From assembly GCF_018729255.1 (NCBI RefSeq), contig NZ_CP076060.1, positions 1,054,001 to 1,118,000 of the forward strand: 64,000 bases of DNA, read 5' to 3'. A model generated the notes under the pieces. The model did no database searches. It had not been told where the DNA came from and saw nothing but the letters and a program-made list of their open reading frames with translations. The translations under genes were made by a program, and so were the position numbers. How positions within the stretch are numbered: the first letter of the stretch is position 1; each line of letters begins with the position of its first letter. Source of the DNA: Cupriavidus sp. EM10. GTDB taxonomy: Bacteria > Pseudomonadota > Gammaproteobacteria > Burkholderiales > Burkholderiaceae. This document shows, piece by piece, positions 1 to 11,304 of this stretch.

Positions 1-62
1 GCACTGATAGCGGCCCACGGCAAAAACAAGAACCCCATAAAGATTCGTCAGAGGTAACCAAC

Positions 63-464
63 ATGTCTTACAGCAACAAGGTTCTCGACCACTATGAAAA
101 TCCGCGCAACGTCGGTTCGTTCGACAAGAACGACGACGCGGTGGGCACCGGCATGGTCGGCGCCCCGGCCTGCGGCGACGTGATGAAGCTGCAGATCAAG
201 GTAAACGAGGCGGGCGTGATCGAAGACGCCAAGTTCAAGACCTACGGCTGCGGCTCGGCGATCGCCTCGTCGTCGCTGGTGACCGAATGGGTCAAGGGCA
301 AGACCGTGGATCAGGCGCTGGAGATCAAGAACACCCAGATCGCCGAGGAACTGGCGCTGCCGCCGGTGAAGATCCACTGCTCGATCCTGGCGGAAGACGC
401 CATCAAGGCGGCCGTCGAGGATTACAAGAAGAAGCACGGCGGCGCCGAGCAGCAGGCTGCCTGA
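63..464 (+). CDS. iscU: Iron-sulfur cluster scaffold protein IscU
   Basis: IscU is the scaffold on which IscS-derived sulfur and iron are assembled into [2Fe-2S] clusters in the cytosol before transfer by HscA/HscB. The 133-residue product has the three ligand cysteines at 37, 63 and 106, the Asp39 that labilises the cluster, and the LPPVK motif (99-103) that HscA recognises. A GAGG ribosome site lies just upstream of the ATG. It is the first complete gene of the window and heads iscU-iscA-hscB-hscA-fdx-iscX; iscR and iscS would lie to the left, outside the window. Length and motifs match the family; identification is secure. Confidence 0.97.
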   Translation: MSYSNKVLDHYENPRNVGSFDKNDDAVGTGMVGAPACGDVMKLQIKVNEAGVIEDAKFKTYGCGSAIASSSLVTEWVKGKTVDQALEIKNTQIAEELALPPVKIHCSILAEDAIKAAVEDYKKKHGGAEQQAA

Positions 465-542
465 GCGGCCTGCCGCTTCAGGAAGGTTGGTATGGCCGCG
501 CGCGGTGCGGTATCGCGCGTGGCGTTCGACAGCAAGGCAAAG

Positions 543-863
543 ATGATCACGATGACCGAAAAGGCGGCGAAACACGTTTCGCGCTACCTGGAACGCCGCG
601 GCAAGGGCCTGGGCCTGCGCGTGGGCGTGAAGACCACCGGCTGCTCGGGCCTGGCGTACAAGCTCGAGTACGTGGACGAATTGCAGCCGGAAGACCAGGT
701 ATTCGAGACGCGCGGCATCAAGGTGATCGTGGATCCGAAGAGCCTGCCGTACATCGACGGTACCGAACTGGACTTCGCGCGCGAGGGGTTGAACGAAGGT
801 TTCAAGTTCAACAATCCGAACGTCAAGGACGAGTGCGGCTGCGGCGAGTCGTTCCGGGTCTGA
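543..863 (+). CDS. iscA: A-type iron-sulfur carrier IscA
   Basis: IscA is an A-type carrier that accepts or delivers Fe-S clusters to apo-targets. From the ATG at 543 the product is 106 residues with the three conserved cysteines (Cys34, Cys98, Cys100; the last two in a C-G-C near the C-terminus), which is the normal family length. An alternative in-frame ATG at 492 has the stronger ribosome site (AGGAAGG at about 481-487) and would add 17 residues not usual in the family. I prefer 543 on homology, but the upstream start could be used. It lies between iscU and hscB in the isc operon. Confidence 0.93.
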   Translation: MITMTEKAAKHVSRYLERRGKGLGLRVGVKTTGCSGLAYKLEYVDELQPEDQVFETRGIKVIVDPKSLPYIDGTELDFAREGLNEGFKFNNPNVKDECGCGESFRV

Positions 864-967
864 TGGCCCGTGCCGCGCCCGGATCGGCAACCGATGCGAG
901 GGCGGCGACACGACAAGGGGCGGCATGACCGCTCCTTTTTGTTGTGAATGTTTTGGAAAGACGCGCT

Positions 968-1486
968 TTGAAAGACGATTTTTTCTCGCTGTTCGGGCTG
1001 CCTGCCCAGTATGAGGTGGACGAAACCGCGCTGGACGCAGCCTATCGCACCGTCCAGTCGCAGGCGCATCCCGACCGCTTTGCCAATGCCGGGGATGCCG
1101 AGCGGCGCGTGGCCATGCAGTGGGCCGCGCATGCCAACGAGGCATACCGCACGTTGCGCCAGCCGCTGAAGCGGGCCATCTACCTGCTGAACCTGCGTGG
1201 CGTGGATATCCAGGCCGAAAGCAACACGGCGATGGCGCCGGCCTTCCTGATGCAGCAGATGGAATGGCGCGAGGCGCTGCAGGACGCCACGCAAGCGCGC
1301 GATGTGGACCAGCTCGACGGCCTGCTGCGCGCCCTGCGTCAGGAAAAGCGCGAACGCCACGCGGCGCTGGGCGCGCTGCTCGATGCCGGTGACAACGAAG
1401 CCGCCGGCGCCGCCGCGCGCCAGCTGATGTTTATCGAGAAGATCGAACACGACGCCAGCGAGGCGATCGATCGGCTCGAAGATTAG
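968..1486 (+). CDS. hscB: Fe-S co-chaperone HscB (J-domain)
   Basis: HscB is the J-domain co-chaperone that brings IscU to HscA and stimulates its ATPase. The J-domain HPD triad is at residues 34-36 counting from the TTG at 968, followed by the C-terminal helical IscU-binding domain. The TTG start gives 172 residues, the usual HscB length, and has GGAAAG about 8 bases upstream. A GTG at 944 in the same frame would add 8 residues. The gene ends 9 bases before hscA, consistent with cotranscription. Confidence 0.93.
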   Translation: MKDDFFSLFGLPAQYEVDETALDAAYRTVQSQAHPDRFANAGDAERRVAMQWAAHANEAYRTLRQPLKRAIYLLNLRGVDIQAESNTAMAPAFLMQQMEWREALQDATQARDVDQLDGLLRALRQEKRERHAALGALLDAGDNEAAGAAARQLMFIEKIEHDASEAIDRLED

Positions 1487-1495
1487 AAGATTCTC

Positions 1496-3361
<1,866 letters not shown>

Positions 3362-3406
3362 GCCGTCGCCGCCGCTCCCTGCCAAGAGAGAGAAAACAGG
3401 AATCAC

Positions 3407-3744
3407 ATGCCACAGATCATCGTTTTGCCCACGTCGAGTTGTGTCCGGAGGGCGCTGTCCTGGAAGCCAGCACCGGCACGAGCATCTGCGACGCGCTGCT
3501 CAACAACGGTATCAACATCGAGCACGCCTGCGAAAAATCGTGCGCCTGCACCACGTGCCACGTGGTCGTGCGCGAGGGCTTCAACTCGCTGGAAGATGCC
3601 GAGGAAAAAGAGGAAGACCTGCTGGACAAGGCGTGGGGCCTGGAGCCCAATTCGCGGCTGTCGTGCCAGGCCCTCGTCGCGGACACGGACCTGACTGTCG
3701 AAATCCCGAAGTACACGATCAACCACGCCAAGGAAGGCCACTAA
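3407..3744 (+). CDS. fdx: [2Fe-2S] ferredoxin Fdx, frameshifted as read
   Basis: Adrenodoxin-type ferredoxin of the isc operon; it supplies electrons for cluster assembly. The ligand pattern C-x5-C-x2-C plus a distal cysteine is present in the frame beginning at 3439. The expected N-terminus (M-P-Q-I-I-V-L-P) starts at the ATG 3407 in another frame. The two join if one C is added to the CCC run at 3428-3430, giving a 112-residue protein of normal length with the usual V-E-L-C-P-E-G junction. I therefore call one gene with a probable missing base. Alternatively translation starts at TTG 3439, giving a slightly short ferredoxin. Confidence 0.88.
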
Positions 3745-3766
3745 GGCCCGCGCGAGGAGTTACCCC

Positions 3767-3961
3767 ATGAAATGGACAGATACCTACGACATCGCCGCCG
3801 CCCTGTACGACAAGTTTCCTGACGCCGATCCGGTGACGGTGCGTTTTACGCAGCTGCGCCAGTGGGTGCTGGAACTGGACGGGTTCGACGACCTGCCGGA
3901 ACGCTCAGGCGAAAAAATCCTGGAGGCGATCCAGCAGGCGTGGATCGAAGAAGCGGCGTAA
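3767..3961 (+). CDS. iscX: Fe-S assembly modulator IscX
   Basis: A 64-residue acidic protein starting M-K-W-T-D and containing the F-P-D-A-D-P segment, which is the signature of IscX (YfhJ). IscX binds IscS and iron and tunes the rate of cluster assembly; its exact role is still debated in the literature. A GAGGAG ribosome site precedes the ATG. It is the last gene of the isc operon, and a strong intrinsic terminator follows 24 bases after its stop codon. Confidence 0.94.
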   Translation: MKWTDTYDIAAALYDKFPDADPVTVRFTQLRQWVLELDGFDDLPERSGEKILEAIQQAWIEEAA

Positions 3962-3984
3962 GCGGCGCTTTTTGGAGCGAATTC

Positions 3985-4018
3985 AAAAAAAGCACGGCTA
4001 GCAGGCCGTGCTTTTTTG
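3985..4018 (+). terminator. Rho-independent terminator of the isc operon
   Basis: An inverted repeat AGCACGGC/GCCGTGCT with a short loop is flanked by an A run on the left and a T run on the right. It can therefore end transcription from the isc operon on the plus strand and from the convergent gene at 4055-4743 on the minus strand. Confidence 0.9.
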
Positions 4019-4054
4019 TTGCCGGTCGGTGACCGCTGACGATGTCCGGAAGCC

Positions 4055-4743
4055 TTAGCCCGTCACCAGCACCCCGCGCTCCAGATGCACGCGCTGGCCC
4101 ACTTCGACCCCCGGAGGGTTCTGATAGGTAAAGGTGCGGCGCGTGCCATCGTCCATCTTGACGCTGACGCGGTACGACTTGTTGGTATTCAGCTTCTTCT
4201 CGGCATAGTTACCGCCGAAGCCACCGGCGGCGGCGCCGGCCACGGTGCCCAGGATACGGCCATTGCCGGAACCGATCTGGTTGCCAAGCAGGCCGCCCAC
4301 CACGGCACCGCCCACGGCGCCCAGGCCGCTGGTCGGCTTTTCGGCTTCCACCACCTGCACACCGGTCACATGGCCGGCCGTATGGCTTGGCCGGGCGGCG
4401 GGCCTTTCTTCAGCCTGCGCCTGCTGCATCGGCTGGGCCGGCGGCGGGGCGGCATTCTGCGCTTGACGGCCATCATAGGCAGGCGAGGCGGGCGGCCGCG
4501 TGGTCGAACCCGGCGCCGGCTGGCTTGTCAGCGGGGCGGCTCGGTCATGGCGGCCTGAGGGGCAGCGTTGCCGTACGGAGCATCGTTCGTCGGCCCCTGG
4601 ATAGCCTTGGTGACCGGCAACACGCCGGTCACGGCTGCGACCACCGTCAGGCTGGCCACAACAAGGGCCACGGCTGCGGCGCCGACCAGCGGATGCAGGC
4701 GGCGTCGCGGCGGCAGGGCGGGAATGGTTTGCTGACCAGACAT
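4055..4743 (-). CDS. Membrane-anchored glycine-zipper (2TM) protein, frameshifted as read
   Basis: Read from the ATG at 4743, the protein has a short basic N-terminus and one hydrophobic segment (about residues 20-42). A Pro/Gln/Ala-rich linker follows, then a glycine-zipper block with repeated G-x3-G spacing, and a small C-terminal beta domain like that of 17-kDa surface-antigen/SlyB-type proteins. The function is unknown; an envelope role is inferred. The first part (to 4528) and the rest are in different frames and join if one base is added to the GGGG run (plus strand) near 4534-4538, giving about 229 residues. I interpret the break as a probable missing base rather than a pseudogene. Confidence 0.75.
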
Positions 4744-4921
4744 TTCTTGTTCTCCAAGTCACCCGCATAAGGGTGGATACCTAGAGTCTGGCCGAATTAC
4801 GATGCCGTTTCCGTTTGATTTTGTAAGGATCTGTAGCCGGAAATCGGCTGGAAAATCATGGGGTTACGATGGATGCGCGGCCCATGTGGCGCGGCATTTG
4901 TAACAGGGAGAGGGCAGAAAG

Positions 4922-4952
4922 CTCCTCTCTCCCGCAAGGCGGGAGAGAGGAG
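4922..4952. terminator. Perfect 14-bp hairpin between lysS and the glycine-zipper gene
   Basis: CTCCTCTCTCCCGC pairs exactly with GCGGGAGAGAGGAG around a three-base loop. It lies 24 bases past the lysS stop on the minus strand and probably acts as the lysS terminator or an mRNA-stabilising hairpin, although it lacks a clear T run. A closely similar hairpin recurs at 38500-38526. The rest of 4744-4975 shows no gene that I can support. Confidence 0.6.
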
Positions 4953-4975
4953 GCAACAAAACTACCCGAAACCGA

Positions 4976-6520
4976 TCAATCCTCGCGGCGCAGGTGCGGG
5001 AACAGGATCACGTCGCGGATGTTGGGGCTGTCGGTCAGCAGCATGACCAGGCGGTCGATGCCGATGCCGCAGCCGCCGGTCGGGGGCATGCCGTATTCGA
5101 GCGCGCGGATGTAGTCGGCGTCGAAGTACATCGCTTCCTCGTCGCCGGCGTCCTTCTGCTCGACCTGCTTGCGGAAGCGGTCGGCCTGGTCTTCGGGATC
5201 GTTCAGCTCCGAGAAGCCGTTGGCGATCTCGCGGCCCGTGATGAACAGCTCGAAACGCTCCGTGATGCCCGGCTGCGTGTCCGACGCGCGCGCCAGCGGC
5301 GACACTTCCACCGGATAGTCGACGATGAAGGTCGGCTCCCACAGCTGCGACTCGGCCGTTTCCTCGAACAGCACCAGTTGCAGCGTGCCCAGGCCGGCGT
5401 TCAGGAACTGCGGGGCGCTGGTGTTGATCTTGAACTTGCCCTTCAGCTCGGCACGCAGGAAGTCGGCGTCGGCCAGCTGCGCATCGGTATATTCCGGCGC
5501 GAACTTCTGGATGGCCTGGCAGATCGTCAGGCGATGGAACGGCTTCGACAGGTCAAGCTCGCGGCCCTGGTAGTTCAGCACGGCGCTGCCGCTGGCGTCG
5601 ATGGCGGCCTGGCGGATCAGGTTCTCGGTGAAGTCCATCAGCCAGCGGTAATCCGTGTAGGCCGCGTAGAACTCCATCATCGTGAACTCTGGGTTGTGGC
5701 GCGGGCTCACCCCTTCGTTACGGAAGTTGCGGTTGATCTCGAACACGCGCTCGAAACCGCCGACGATCAGGCGCTTCAGGTACAGCTCGGGTGCGATCCG
5801 CATGAACATCTGCATGTCCAGCGCGTTGTGGTGCGTGATGAACGGCTTGGCCGCCGCGCCGCCCGGGATCGGATGCAGCATCGGCGTTTCCACTTCCATG
5901 AAGCCGGCGTCGGACATATGGCGGCGCAGCGACGACATGGCCTTGGTGCGCGCGCGGAACGTGTCGCGCGTTTCCGGCGAGACGATCAGGTCGACATAGC
6001 GCTGGCGGTACTTCATTTCCTGGTCGGCCAGGCCGTGGAACTTGTCCGGCAGCGGGCGCAGGCTCTTCGACAGCAGGCGCAGTTCGCGCACCTGCACCGA
6101 CAGCTCGCCCTTGTTGGTGCGGAACAGCTCGCCGCGCGCGCTGATGATGTCGCCCAGGTCCCAGTGCTTGAACGCCGCGTAGACGTCCTCGCCCACCTTG
6201 TCGCGCGTAATGTAGAACTGGATCTGGCCGCTGCCGTCCTGCACGGTGGCAAAGCTTGCCTTGCCCATCACGCGCTTGAGCATCATGCGGCCGGCGATCG
6301 ACACTTCCACGGGGCTCGCTTCCAGCGTGGCCTGGTCGGTCTCGCCATACTGCGCATGCAGCGCGCCGGCCTGGTGCGTCGGGCGGAAATCGTTCGGGAA
6401 GGCCACGCCTTGCTCGCGCAGGGCCTGCAGCTTCTCGCGGCGCTCGGCAATGATCTTGTTCTCGTCTACGGCAGGCGCGTCGGCGGGTACGGCGGCGGGC
6501 GTGCGGGTCGGTTCGGTCAT
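4976..6520 (-). CDS. lysS: Lysyl-tRNA synthetase (class II)
   Basis: Charges tRNA-Lys with lysine in the cytosol. The 514-residue protein has an N-terminal OB-fold anticodon-binding domain (about 70-190) and a class II catalytic core with motif 2 (the F-R-N-E-G loop) and motif 3 (G-C-G-I-G-I-D-R-L near the C-terminus). The length is normal for bacterial LysS, and the frame is intact. The leading 20 residues are Pro/Ala-rich and poorly conserved. It is followed downstream by a hairpin and preceded by an SDR gene about 50 bases upstream on the same strand. Confidence 0.97.
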   Translation of the reverse strand: MTEPTRTPAAVPADAPAVDENKIIAERREKLQALREQGVAFPNDFRPTHQAGALHAQYGETDQATLEASPVEVSIAGRMMLKRVMGKASFATVQDGSGQIQFYITRDKVGEDVYAAFKHWDLGDIISARGELFRTNKGELSVQVRELRLLSKSLRPLPDKFHGLADQEMKYRQRYVDLIVSPETRDTFRARTKAMSSLRRHMSDAGFMEVETPMLHPIPGGAAAKPFITHHNALDMQMFMRIAPELYLKRLIVGGFERVFEINRNFRNEGVSPRHNPEFTMMEFYAAYTDYRWLMDFTENLIRQAAIDASGSAVLNYQGRELDLSKPFHRLTICQAIQKFAPEYTDAQLADADFLRAELKGKFKINTSAPQFLNAGLGTLQLVLFEETAESQLWEPTFIVDYPVEVSPLARASDTQPGITERFELFITGREIANGFSELNDPEDQADRFRKQVEQKDAGDEEAMYFDADYIRALEYGMPPTGGCGIGIDRLVMLLTDSPNIRDVILFPHLRRED

Positions 6521-6569
6521 GGTGTCAGCTTCGGTCGCACCGGGCGCGGGCCTGGCGCGATGGTTCAGT

Positions 6570-7340
6570 TCAATAGTTGCGGATGTCGTCGAGTTCGGTC
6601 TTGCCGAAGTCGGCGCGTTCCAGGTAGGCGGCGATGCGCTGGGCCACGTCGTCCGGCGACGCCAGCTGGTCGTTCGCCTTCAGGTCGCGGAAGCGCTGCA
6701 CCTGGGCAAAGTCGGCGCCGCGGATGGTCTCCTGCATGCCCGTGTCCACCACGCCCGGCGCCAGCGCCACGGCGCGTACCGAGCGCTCGTCGGCCAGGCC
6801 GGCATATTCGGCGTTGACCGAGCGGATGAACATGTCCAGGCCCGCCTTGCCGGCGCAGTAGGCGCTCCAGCCCTGCACCGGATTGCGCGCCGCGCCCGAC
6901 GAGATGGCCAGCACCTTGCGCGGGCAGTCCAGGCGCGCGGTGGCGTCGATGAACGCGCCGGTCATCGTCATCGGCGTGACCAGGTTGGTCTGCAGATGCG
7001 GCACCAGCGTGTTCTCGTGCAGTTCGGTGATGGGGCCGATAGGCTCCACCACGCCCGCGTTCAGGATCAGCGTCACGCTGGCCGGGGCATCGTCCACGGC
7101 TTCCAGCACGCTGGCCAGCCAGCCTGCCGACGGGCCGGGCTGCGACAGGTCCTGCAGGTGCCAGGCAACCGGCACGCCGCTGGCCGTGGCTTCGCGTTCG
7201 AGGTCGGTGTTGCGGCTGCGCGCCACGCCGATGATGCGGTTGCCCGGCTTGAGCAGCGCGCGCACCAGCGACGCGCCCAGGCCGCGCGAGGCGCCGGTGA
7301 CGATGTAGAGATGGGTGGAGCGGGGCGTTCCGGTGGTCAT
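6570..7340 (-). CDS. Short-chain dehydrogenase/reductase
   Basis: A classical SDR of 256 residues with the N-terminal NAD(P)-binding motif T-G-A-S-R-G-L-G (about 15-22), the structural N-A-G motif, and the catalytic Ser with Y-x3-K (Y-C-A-G-K). The overall pattern resembles sepiapterin reductase/YueD-type benzil reductases. The substrate cannot be deduced. It lies between prfB and lysS on the same strand, with 130 bases to prfB and 49 to lysS, so cotranscription with lysS is possible. Confidence 0.88.
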   Translation of the reverse strand: MTTGTPRSTHLYIVTGASRGLGASLVRALLKPGNRIIGVARSRNTDLEREATASGVPVAWHLQDLSQPGPSAGWLASVLEAVDDAPASVTLILNAGVVEPIGPITELHENTLVPHLQTNLVTPMTMTGAFIDATARLDCPRKVLAISSGAARNPVQGWSAYCAGKAGLDMFIRSVNAEYAGLADERSVRAVALAPGVVDTGMQETIRGADFAQVQRFRDLKANDQLASPDDVAQRIAAYLERADFGKTELDDIRNY

Positions 7341-7470
7341 GACGTGGACCTTGTTCGATGAAACGGCGACTTCGGGATGGAGACGCTTGGGTTCTTGTCA
7401 CGCCGTCCCGCCGGCACGGGGCAGGCAGGGCGGCGCGTCTGCGCGCGGCAGGTCTTGCCGGTACTACGGG

Positions 7471-8574
7471 TTACAGGCCCTGTTTCAGGCTGGCCTCGAT
7501 GAACGGGTCGAGGTCGCCGTCCAGCACCTTCTGCGTGTTGGACATTTCCACGTTGGTGCGCAGGTCCTTGATGCGGCTCTGGTCCAGCACGTACGAGCGG
7601 ATCTGGTGGCCCCAGCCCACATCGGTCTTGCCGGCTTCGAGCTTGTCGGCCTCGGCCTGGCGCTTGCGCATTTCATGCTCGTACAGGCGCGACTTCAGCA
7701 TCGACATGGCTTCGGCGCGGTTGCGGTGCTGCGAACGGTCGTTCTGGCACTGCACGACGATCCCGGTCGGGATGTGCGTGATCCGCACGGCGGAGTCGGT
7801 CTTGTTGATGTGCTGGCCGCCGGCGCCCGATGCGCGGTAGGTATCCACGCGCAGGTCGGCCGGGTTGACCTCCACCTCGAACGAGTCATCCACCTCGGGG
7901 TAGACGAACACCGACGAGAACGACGTATGGCGGCCGCCCGACGAATCGAACGGCGACTTGCGCACCAGGCGGTGCACGCCGGTTTCCGTGCGCAGGTAGC
8001 CAAACGCGTAGTCGCCCTCGATCTTGATCGTGGCGCTCTTGATGCCGGCCACGTCGCCCTCGGACTCTTCCAGCACCTCGGCCTTGAAGCCCTTGCGCTC
8101 GCAGTACTTCAGGTACTGGCGCAGCAGCATCGATGCCCAGTCGCACGCCTCGGTACCGCCGGCGCCGGCCTGGATGTCGATGAACGCGTTGGCCTGGTCC
8201 ATCTCGCCCGAGAACATGCGGCGGAATTCCATGTCGGCGACGATCGCCTCGAAACCCTGCACGTCGGTCTCGATCGAGATCAGCGTCTCGTCGTCACCTT
8301 CCTCGCGGGCCAGTTCGAACAGTTCGTCCGCGCCGGCCAGGTCGTCGGTGAGCTTGCCGAGCGTCTGCACGACGGCTTCGAGCGCCTTCTTTTCCTTGCC
8401 CAGGTCCTGGGCGCGCTTGGGGTTGTTCCAGACGTCCGGGTCTTCCAGCAGTCCGTTGACTTCGTCTAGGCGGTTTTCCTTGACATCGTAGTCAAAGATA
8501 CCCCGTAGATCTTCCGTTCGCGAACGTAGATCGGAGATGGCACCGGAGATGGCGTTGAGGCGTTCTGCTTCCAT
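7471..8574 (-). CDS. prfB: Peptide chain release factor 2, programmed frameshift site altered
   Basis: RF2 terminates translation at UGA and UAA. From the ATG at 8574 the 367-residue product has the SPF tripeptide that reads the stop codon (K-S-P-F-D) and the GGQ loop (G-A-G-G-Q-H) that triggers peptide release. In most bacteria codons 1-25 and the rest are joined by a +1 programmed shift at CUU-UGA-C. Here that context is present (GGGGTATCTTTGAC on the minus strand, about 8491-8504), but only four Gs precede it, so the gene reads straight through without the UGA. A five-G run would restore the usual autoregulatory site. Confidence 0.95.
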   Translation of the reverse strand: MEAERLNAISGAISDLRSRTEDLRGIFDYDVKENRLDEVNGLLEDPDVWNNPKRAQDLGKEKKALEAVVQTLGKLTDDLAGADELFELAREEGDDETLISIETDVQGFEAIVADMEFRRMFSGEMDQANAFIDIQAGAGGTEACDWASMLLRQYLKYCERKGFKAEVLEESEGDVAGIKSATIKIEGDYAFGYLRTETGVHRLVRKSPFDSSGGRHTSFSSVFVYPEVDDSFEVEVNPADLRVDTYRASGAGGQHINKTDSAVRITHIPTGIVVQCQNDRSQHRNRAEAMSMLKSRLYEHEMRKRQAEADKLEAGKTDVGWGHQIRSYVLDQSRIKDLRTNVEMSNTQKVLDGDLDPFIEASLKQGL

Positions 8575-8806
8575 GGATATTCCTAGAAATTCTGCGCTTG
8601 CAAAACGTGGAATTATAGCGGATTGGCGCCGCGAATCCGGCCCGATCCCGCATGGATTGCGGACCGGCCGGCGTATTTGCCGGCGGCGCCGCTGAACCGT
8701 TCGAAAGGCGAACGGTCTATTGCGTGACTTTTCCCGCTTTTCCTTGCAAGGTTTCGTTCCAAGTTCGGCGACAATAGCGGCCACGATCAGGAGTTTCCCC
8801 GTACGC

Positions 8807-9550
8807 ATGACAGGAATCCAAGCAGTCCATCACGACGTGACGCGCCCGCAGGGTGCCCGCCGGCGCACGCTGGGGCGCCTGGGCGCGCTTGCGTTGGCCG
8901 CCACGCTGGCCGCCTGCGGCACCACGCCCAGCGAGCCCGCGCCCGAGGGCTATTACCGCGTGGAGCGCGGCGATACGCTGTACTCGATTGCCCGGCGCCA
9001 TAACCGCTCGGTGTCCGAACTGGCGCGCTGGAGCAACATTTCCGATTCGAGCCAGATCGAGGTTGGCCAGCTGATTCGCGTGAAGCCGCCCGCCGGTGCC
9101 GGGATTTCGGCTGCCAAGGCCACCGACAAGCCCGCCACCACCACGGCCCCGCGCGCCGCCGCCCCGGACACCACCCCGTCGAAGCCGCCCGCCAGCGCCA
9201 TCCGCCTGCAGTGGCCGGCGGACGGCCGGGTCACCGGCAGCTTCGCGCCGCCGGCGGAAAAAGGCTTGCGGATCGAGGTGCCGGCCGGTGGCAAGGTACG
9301 TGCCGCGGCACCGGGCTGGGCCATCCACGTAGGCACGCTGCGCGGCTACGGACAGCTGGTCATCATCAAGCACAACGACGACTGGCTGACCGTGTACGGC
9401 AACCTGGACCGCCCGCTGGTCAAGGAAAACGACCGGATTTCGGCTGGTCAGGACATCGGCACCATGAGCCGCGCGAACGAGCTGCACTTCGAGGTGCGCG
9501 GCAACGGCAAGCCGGTCAATCCGGCCAGCTACCTGCCGCCGCGCGGGTAG
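8807..9550 (+). CDS. LysM/LytM-domain lipoprotein, NlpD-like
   Basis: Predicted outer-membrane lipoprotein of 247 residues. It has an N-terminal signal with lipobox L-A-A-C (about 30-33), a LysM peptidoglycan-binding domain starting at [10 protein letters not shown], a Thr/Ala/Pro linker, and a C-terminal LytM (M23-like) domain. Several zinc ligands of active M23 peptidases appear to be missing (Y-G-N where active enzymes have Y-x-H), although H-F-E-V-R remains. It is thus more like NlpD/EnvC-type amidase activators than an active endopeptidase; that role is inferred. An AGGAG site supports the ATG at 8807. It converges with recJ. Confidence 0.85.
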   Translation: MTGIQAVHHDVTRPQGARRRTLGRLGALALAATLAACGTTPSEPAPEGYYRVERGDTLYSIARRHNRSVSELARWSNISDSSQIEVGQLIRVKPPAGAGISAAKATDKPATTTAPRAAAPDTTPSKPPASAIRLQWPADGRVTGSFAPPAEKGLRIEVPAGGKVRAAAPGWAIHVGTLRGYGQLVIIKHNDDWLTVYGNLDRPLVKENDRISAGQDIGTMSRANELHFEVRGNGKPVNPASYLPPRG

Positions 9551-9575
9551 TAGCGCGGCGGAATGGAGGGCGCGC

Positions 9576-11274
9576 CTACTGCGCGTGCTCCACCACCAGC
9601 TGCACGCGTGTCACCCCGTTGAACGTGTTGTTGTCGAGCCGGTAGGCCACCAGCGCGCTGGCGCCGTCCAGGGCGTCGGCGTGGTTGAACCAGATCGCGT
9701 CGAAGCGCTGGCTGCCGCGCCCCAGCTGCAGCTTCAGATGCTTGCCCTTGAGCACGGTCTGGCGCAGCACCTCGAACTCGCCCGAGAACGTTGGCGGCGG
9801 AAATCCCTGGCCCCAGACCTGGCCTTCCAGCAGGGTCACGAATTCGGGGCTGAAGCAGCCATCGTCGATATCGCCGTCGGTTTCGATCACCCGGGCCAGC
9901 TGTTCTTCATTGAGCCACTCGCGGCCCACGGCCTCGAAGGCGGCCACGAAGGTATCGAAATCCTTCGCGCGCACGGTCAGGCCAGCCGCCATGGCGTGGC
10001 CGCCAAACTTCACCAGCAGGCCCGGATGGCGCTTGGACACCAGGTCCAGCGCATCGCGCAGGTGGAAGCCGGGAATCGACCGGCCAGACCCCTTGATATG
10101 CTCCTCGTCGCCCGGCGCGAAGGTGATGGTCGGCCGATGGAATTTCTCTTTCAGCCGCGACGCCACGATGCCGATCACCCCTGGTGCCACGTCTCGTGGA
10201 ACACGCTCACCGTGTAGCGCGACGCCGGGTCCAGCCCGGCCAGCGGCTGTTCCAGAATCTGCAAGGCTTCCTGCTGCATGCCGGCCTCGATATCGCGCCG
10301 TTCCCGGTTCATGCCGTCCAGTTCCTGGGCGATTTCCCAGGCGCGGTTGCCGTCGTCGGTCAGCAGGCATTCGATGCCCAGCGACATGTCGGCCAGCCGG
10401 CCGGCCGCGTTCAGGCGTGGGCCCAGCCCGAAGCCCAGGTCGAACGTATTGGCGCGCTGCGCCTCGCGGCCGGCGGCCCGGAACAGTGCGGCCACGCCGG
10501 CGTGCATGCGGCCCATGCGCATGCGCTTCAGGCCCTGCGCCACCAGGATGCGGTTGTTGGCATCGAGCTTGACCACGTCGGCCACGGTGCCCAGCGCCAC
10601 CAGGTCCAGCAGCGTCTGCAGCGGCGGCTGCGTTTCCTTGGTATAGACCCCGCGCTGGCGCAGTTCGGCGCGCAGCGCCAGCAGCACGTAGAACATCACG
10701 CCCACGCCAGCCAGGTTCTTGCTCGGGAATTCGCAGCCAGGCTGGTTCGGATTCACGATCACGGCGGCGTCGGGCAGCACCGCGCCCGGCAGGTGGTGAT
10801 CGGTCACCACCACGTCGATGCCCCGGGCATTGGCGGCCGCCACGCCGTCGACGCTGGCAATGCCGTTGTCGACCGTGACGATCACGTCGGGCCGCTGCTG
10901 CGCGGCCAGCTCCACGATCTCGGGCGTCAGGCCATAGCCGTACTCGAAGCGGTTTGGCACGATGTAGTCGACCTTGGCCCCAGCATGCGCAGCCCGCGCA
11001 CGCCGACCGCGCAGGCCGTGGCGCCGTCGCAATCGTAGTCGGCCACGATCAGCAGCTTGCGCTGGGCGGCGATGGCGTCGGCCAGGTACGCGGCGGCGTG
11101 GTCGATCCCCTTCATGGCCGAAGGGGGCACCAGTCCGGGCAGTTCGGTGGCCAGTTCGGCCGGGTCCAGCACGCCGCGCGCCGACAGGATGCGCGCCAGC
11201 GTGGGATGCAGGCCGGCCGCGGCCAGCATGCTGGCGCGGTCGTCGGAATAGGAGCGGATGGCAATCCGGGTCAT
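9576..11274 (-). CDS. recJ: Single-stranded-DNA exonuclease RecJ, two frameshifts as read
   Basis: RecJ degrades single-stranded DNA 5' to 3' in recombination and mismatch repair. From the ATG at 11274, motif I (D-Y-D-C-D-G) lies in the first frame segment. The DHH motif (V-T-D-H-H) and most of the DHHA core lie in the second, and the C-terminal OB domain in the third. The segments join cleanly if one G is restored near 10977-10980 and another near 10182-10185, each in a run of four G/C bases. The reconstructed protein is 566 residues, normal for RecJ. All catalytic motifs are intact, so I regard the gene as functional and the breaks as probable undercalled homopolymers. Confidence 0.9.
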
Positions 11275-11304
11275 GATCTTCGGTTCCGGTGGCGGTCCAG
11301 GCGC

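Noticed and set aside
492..542. Extended N-terminus of IscA from the ATG at 492
   Set aside because: The extra 17 residues are outside the family; kept only as an alternative because its ribosome site is good.
4994..6817. Long rightward open frame antisense to lysS
   Set aside because: High-GC shadow; lysS on the other strand has full class II motifs.
9576..11274. recJ as a pseudogene broken in three
   Set aside because: Both breaks are at G/C runs and vanish with one base each; all catalytic motifs are intact and codon usage is normal.
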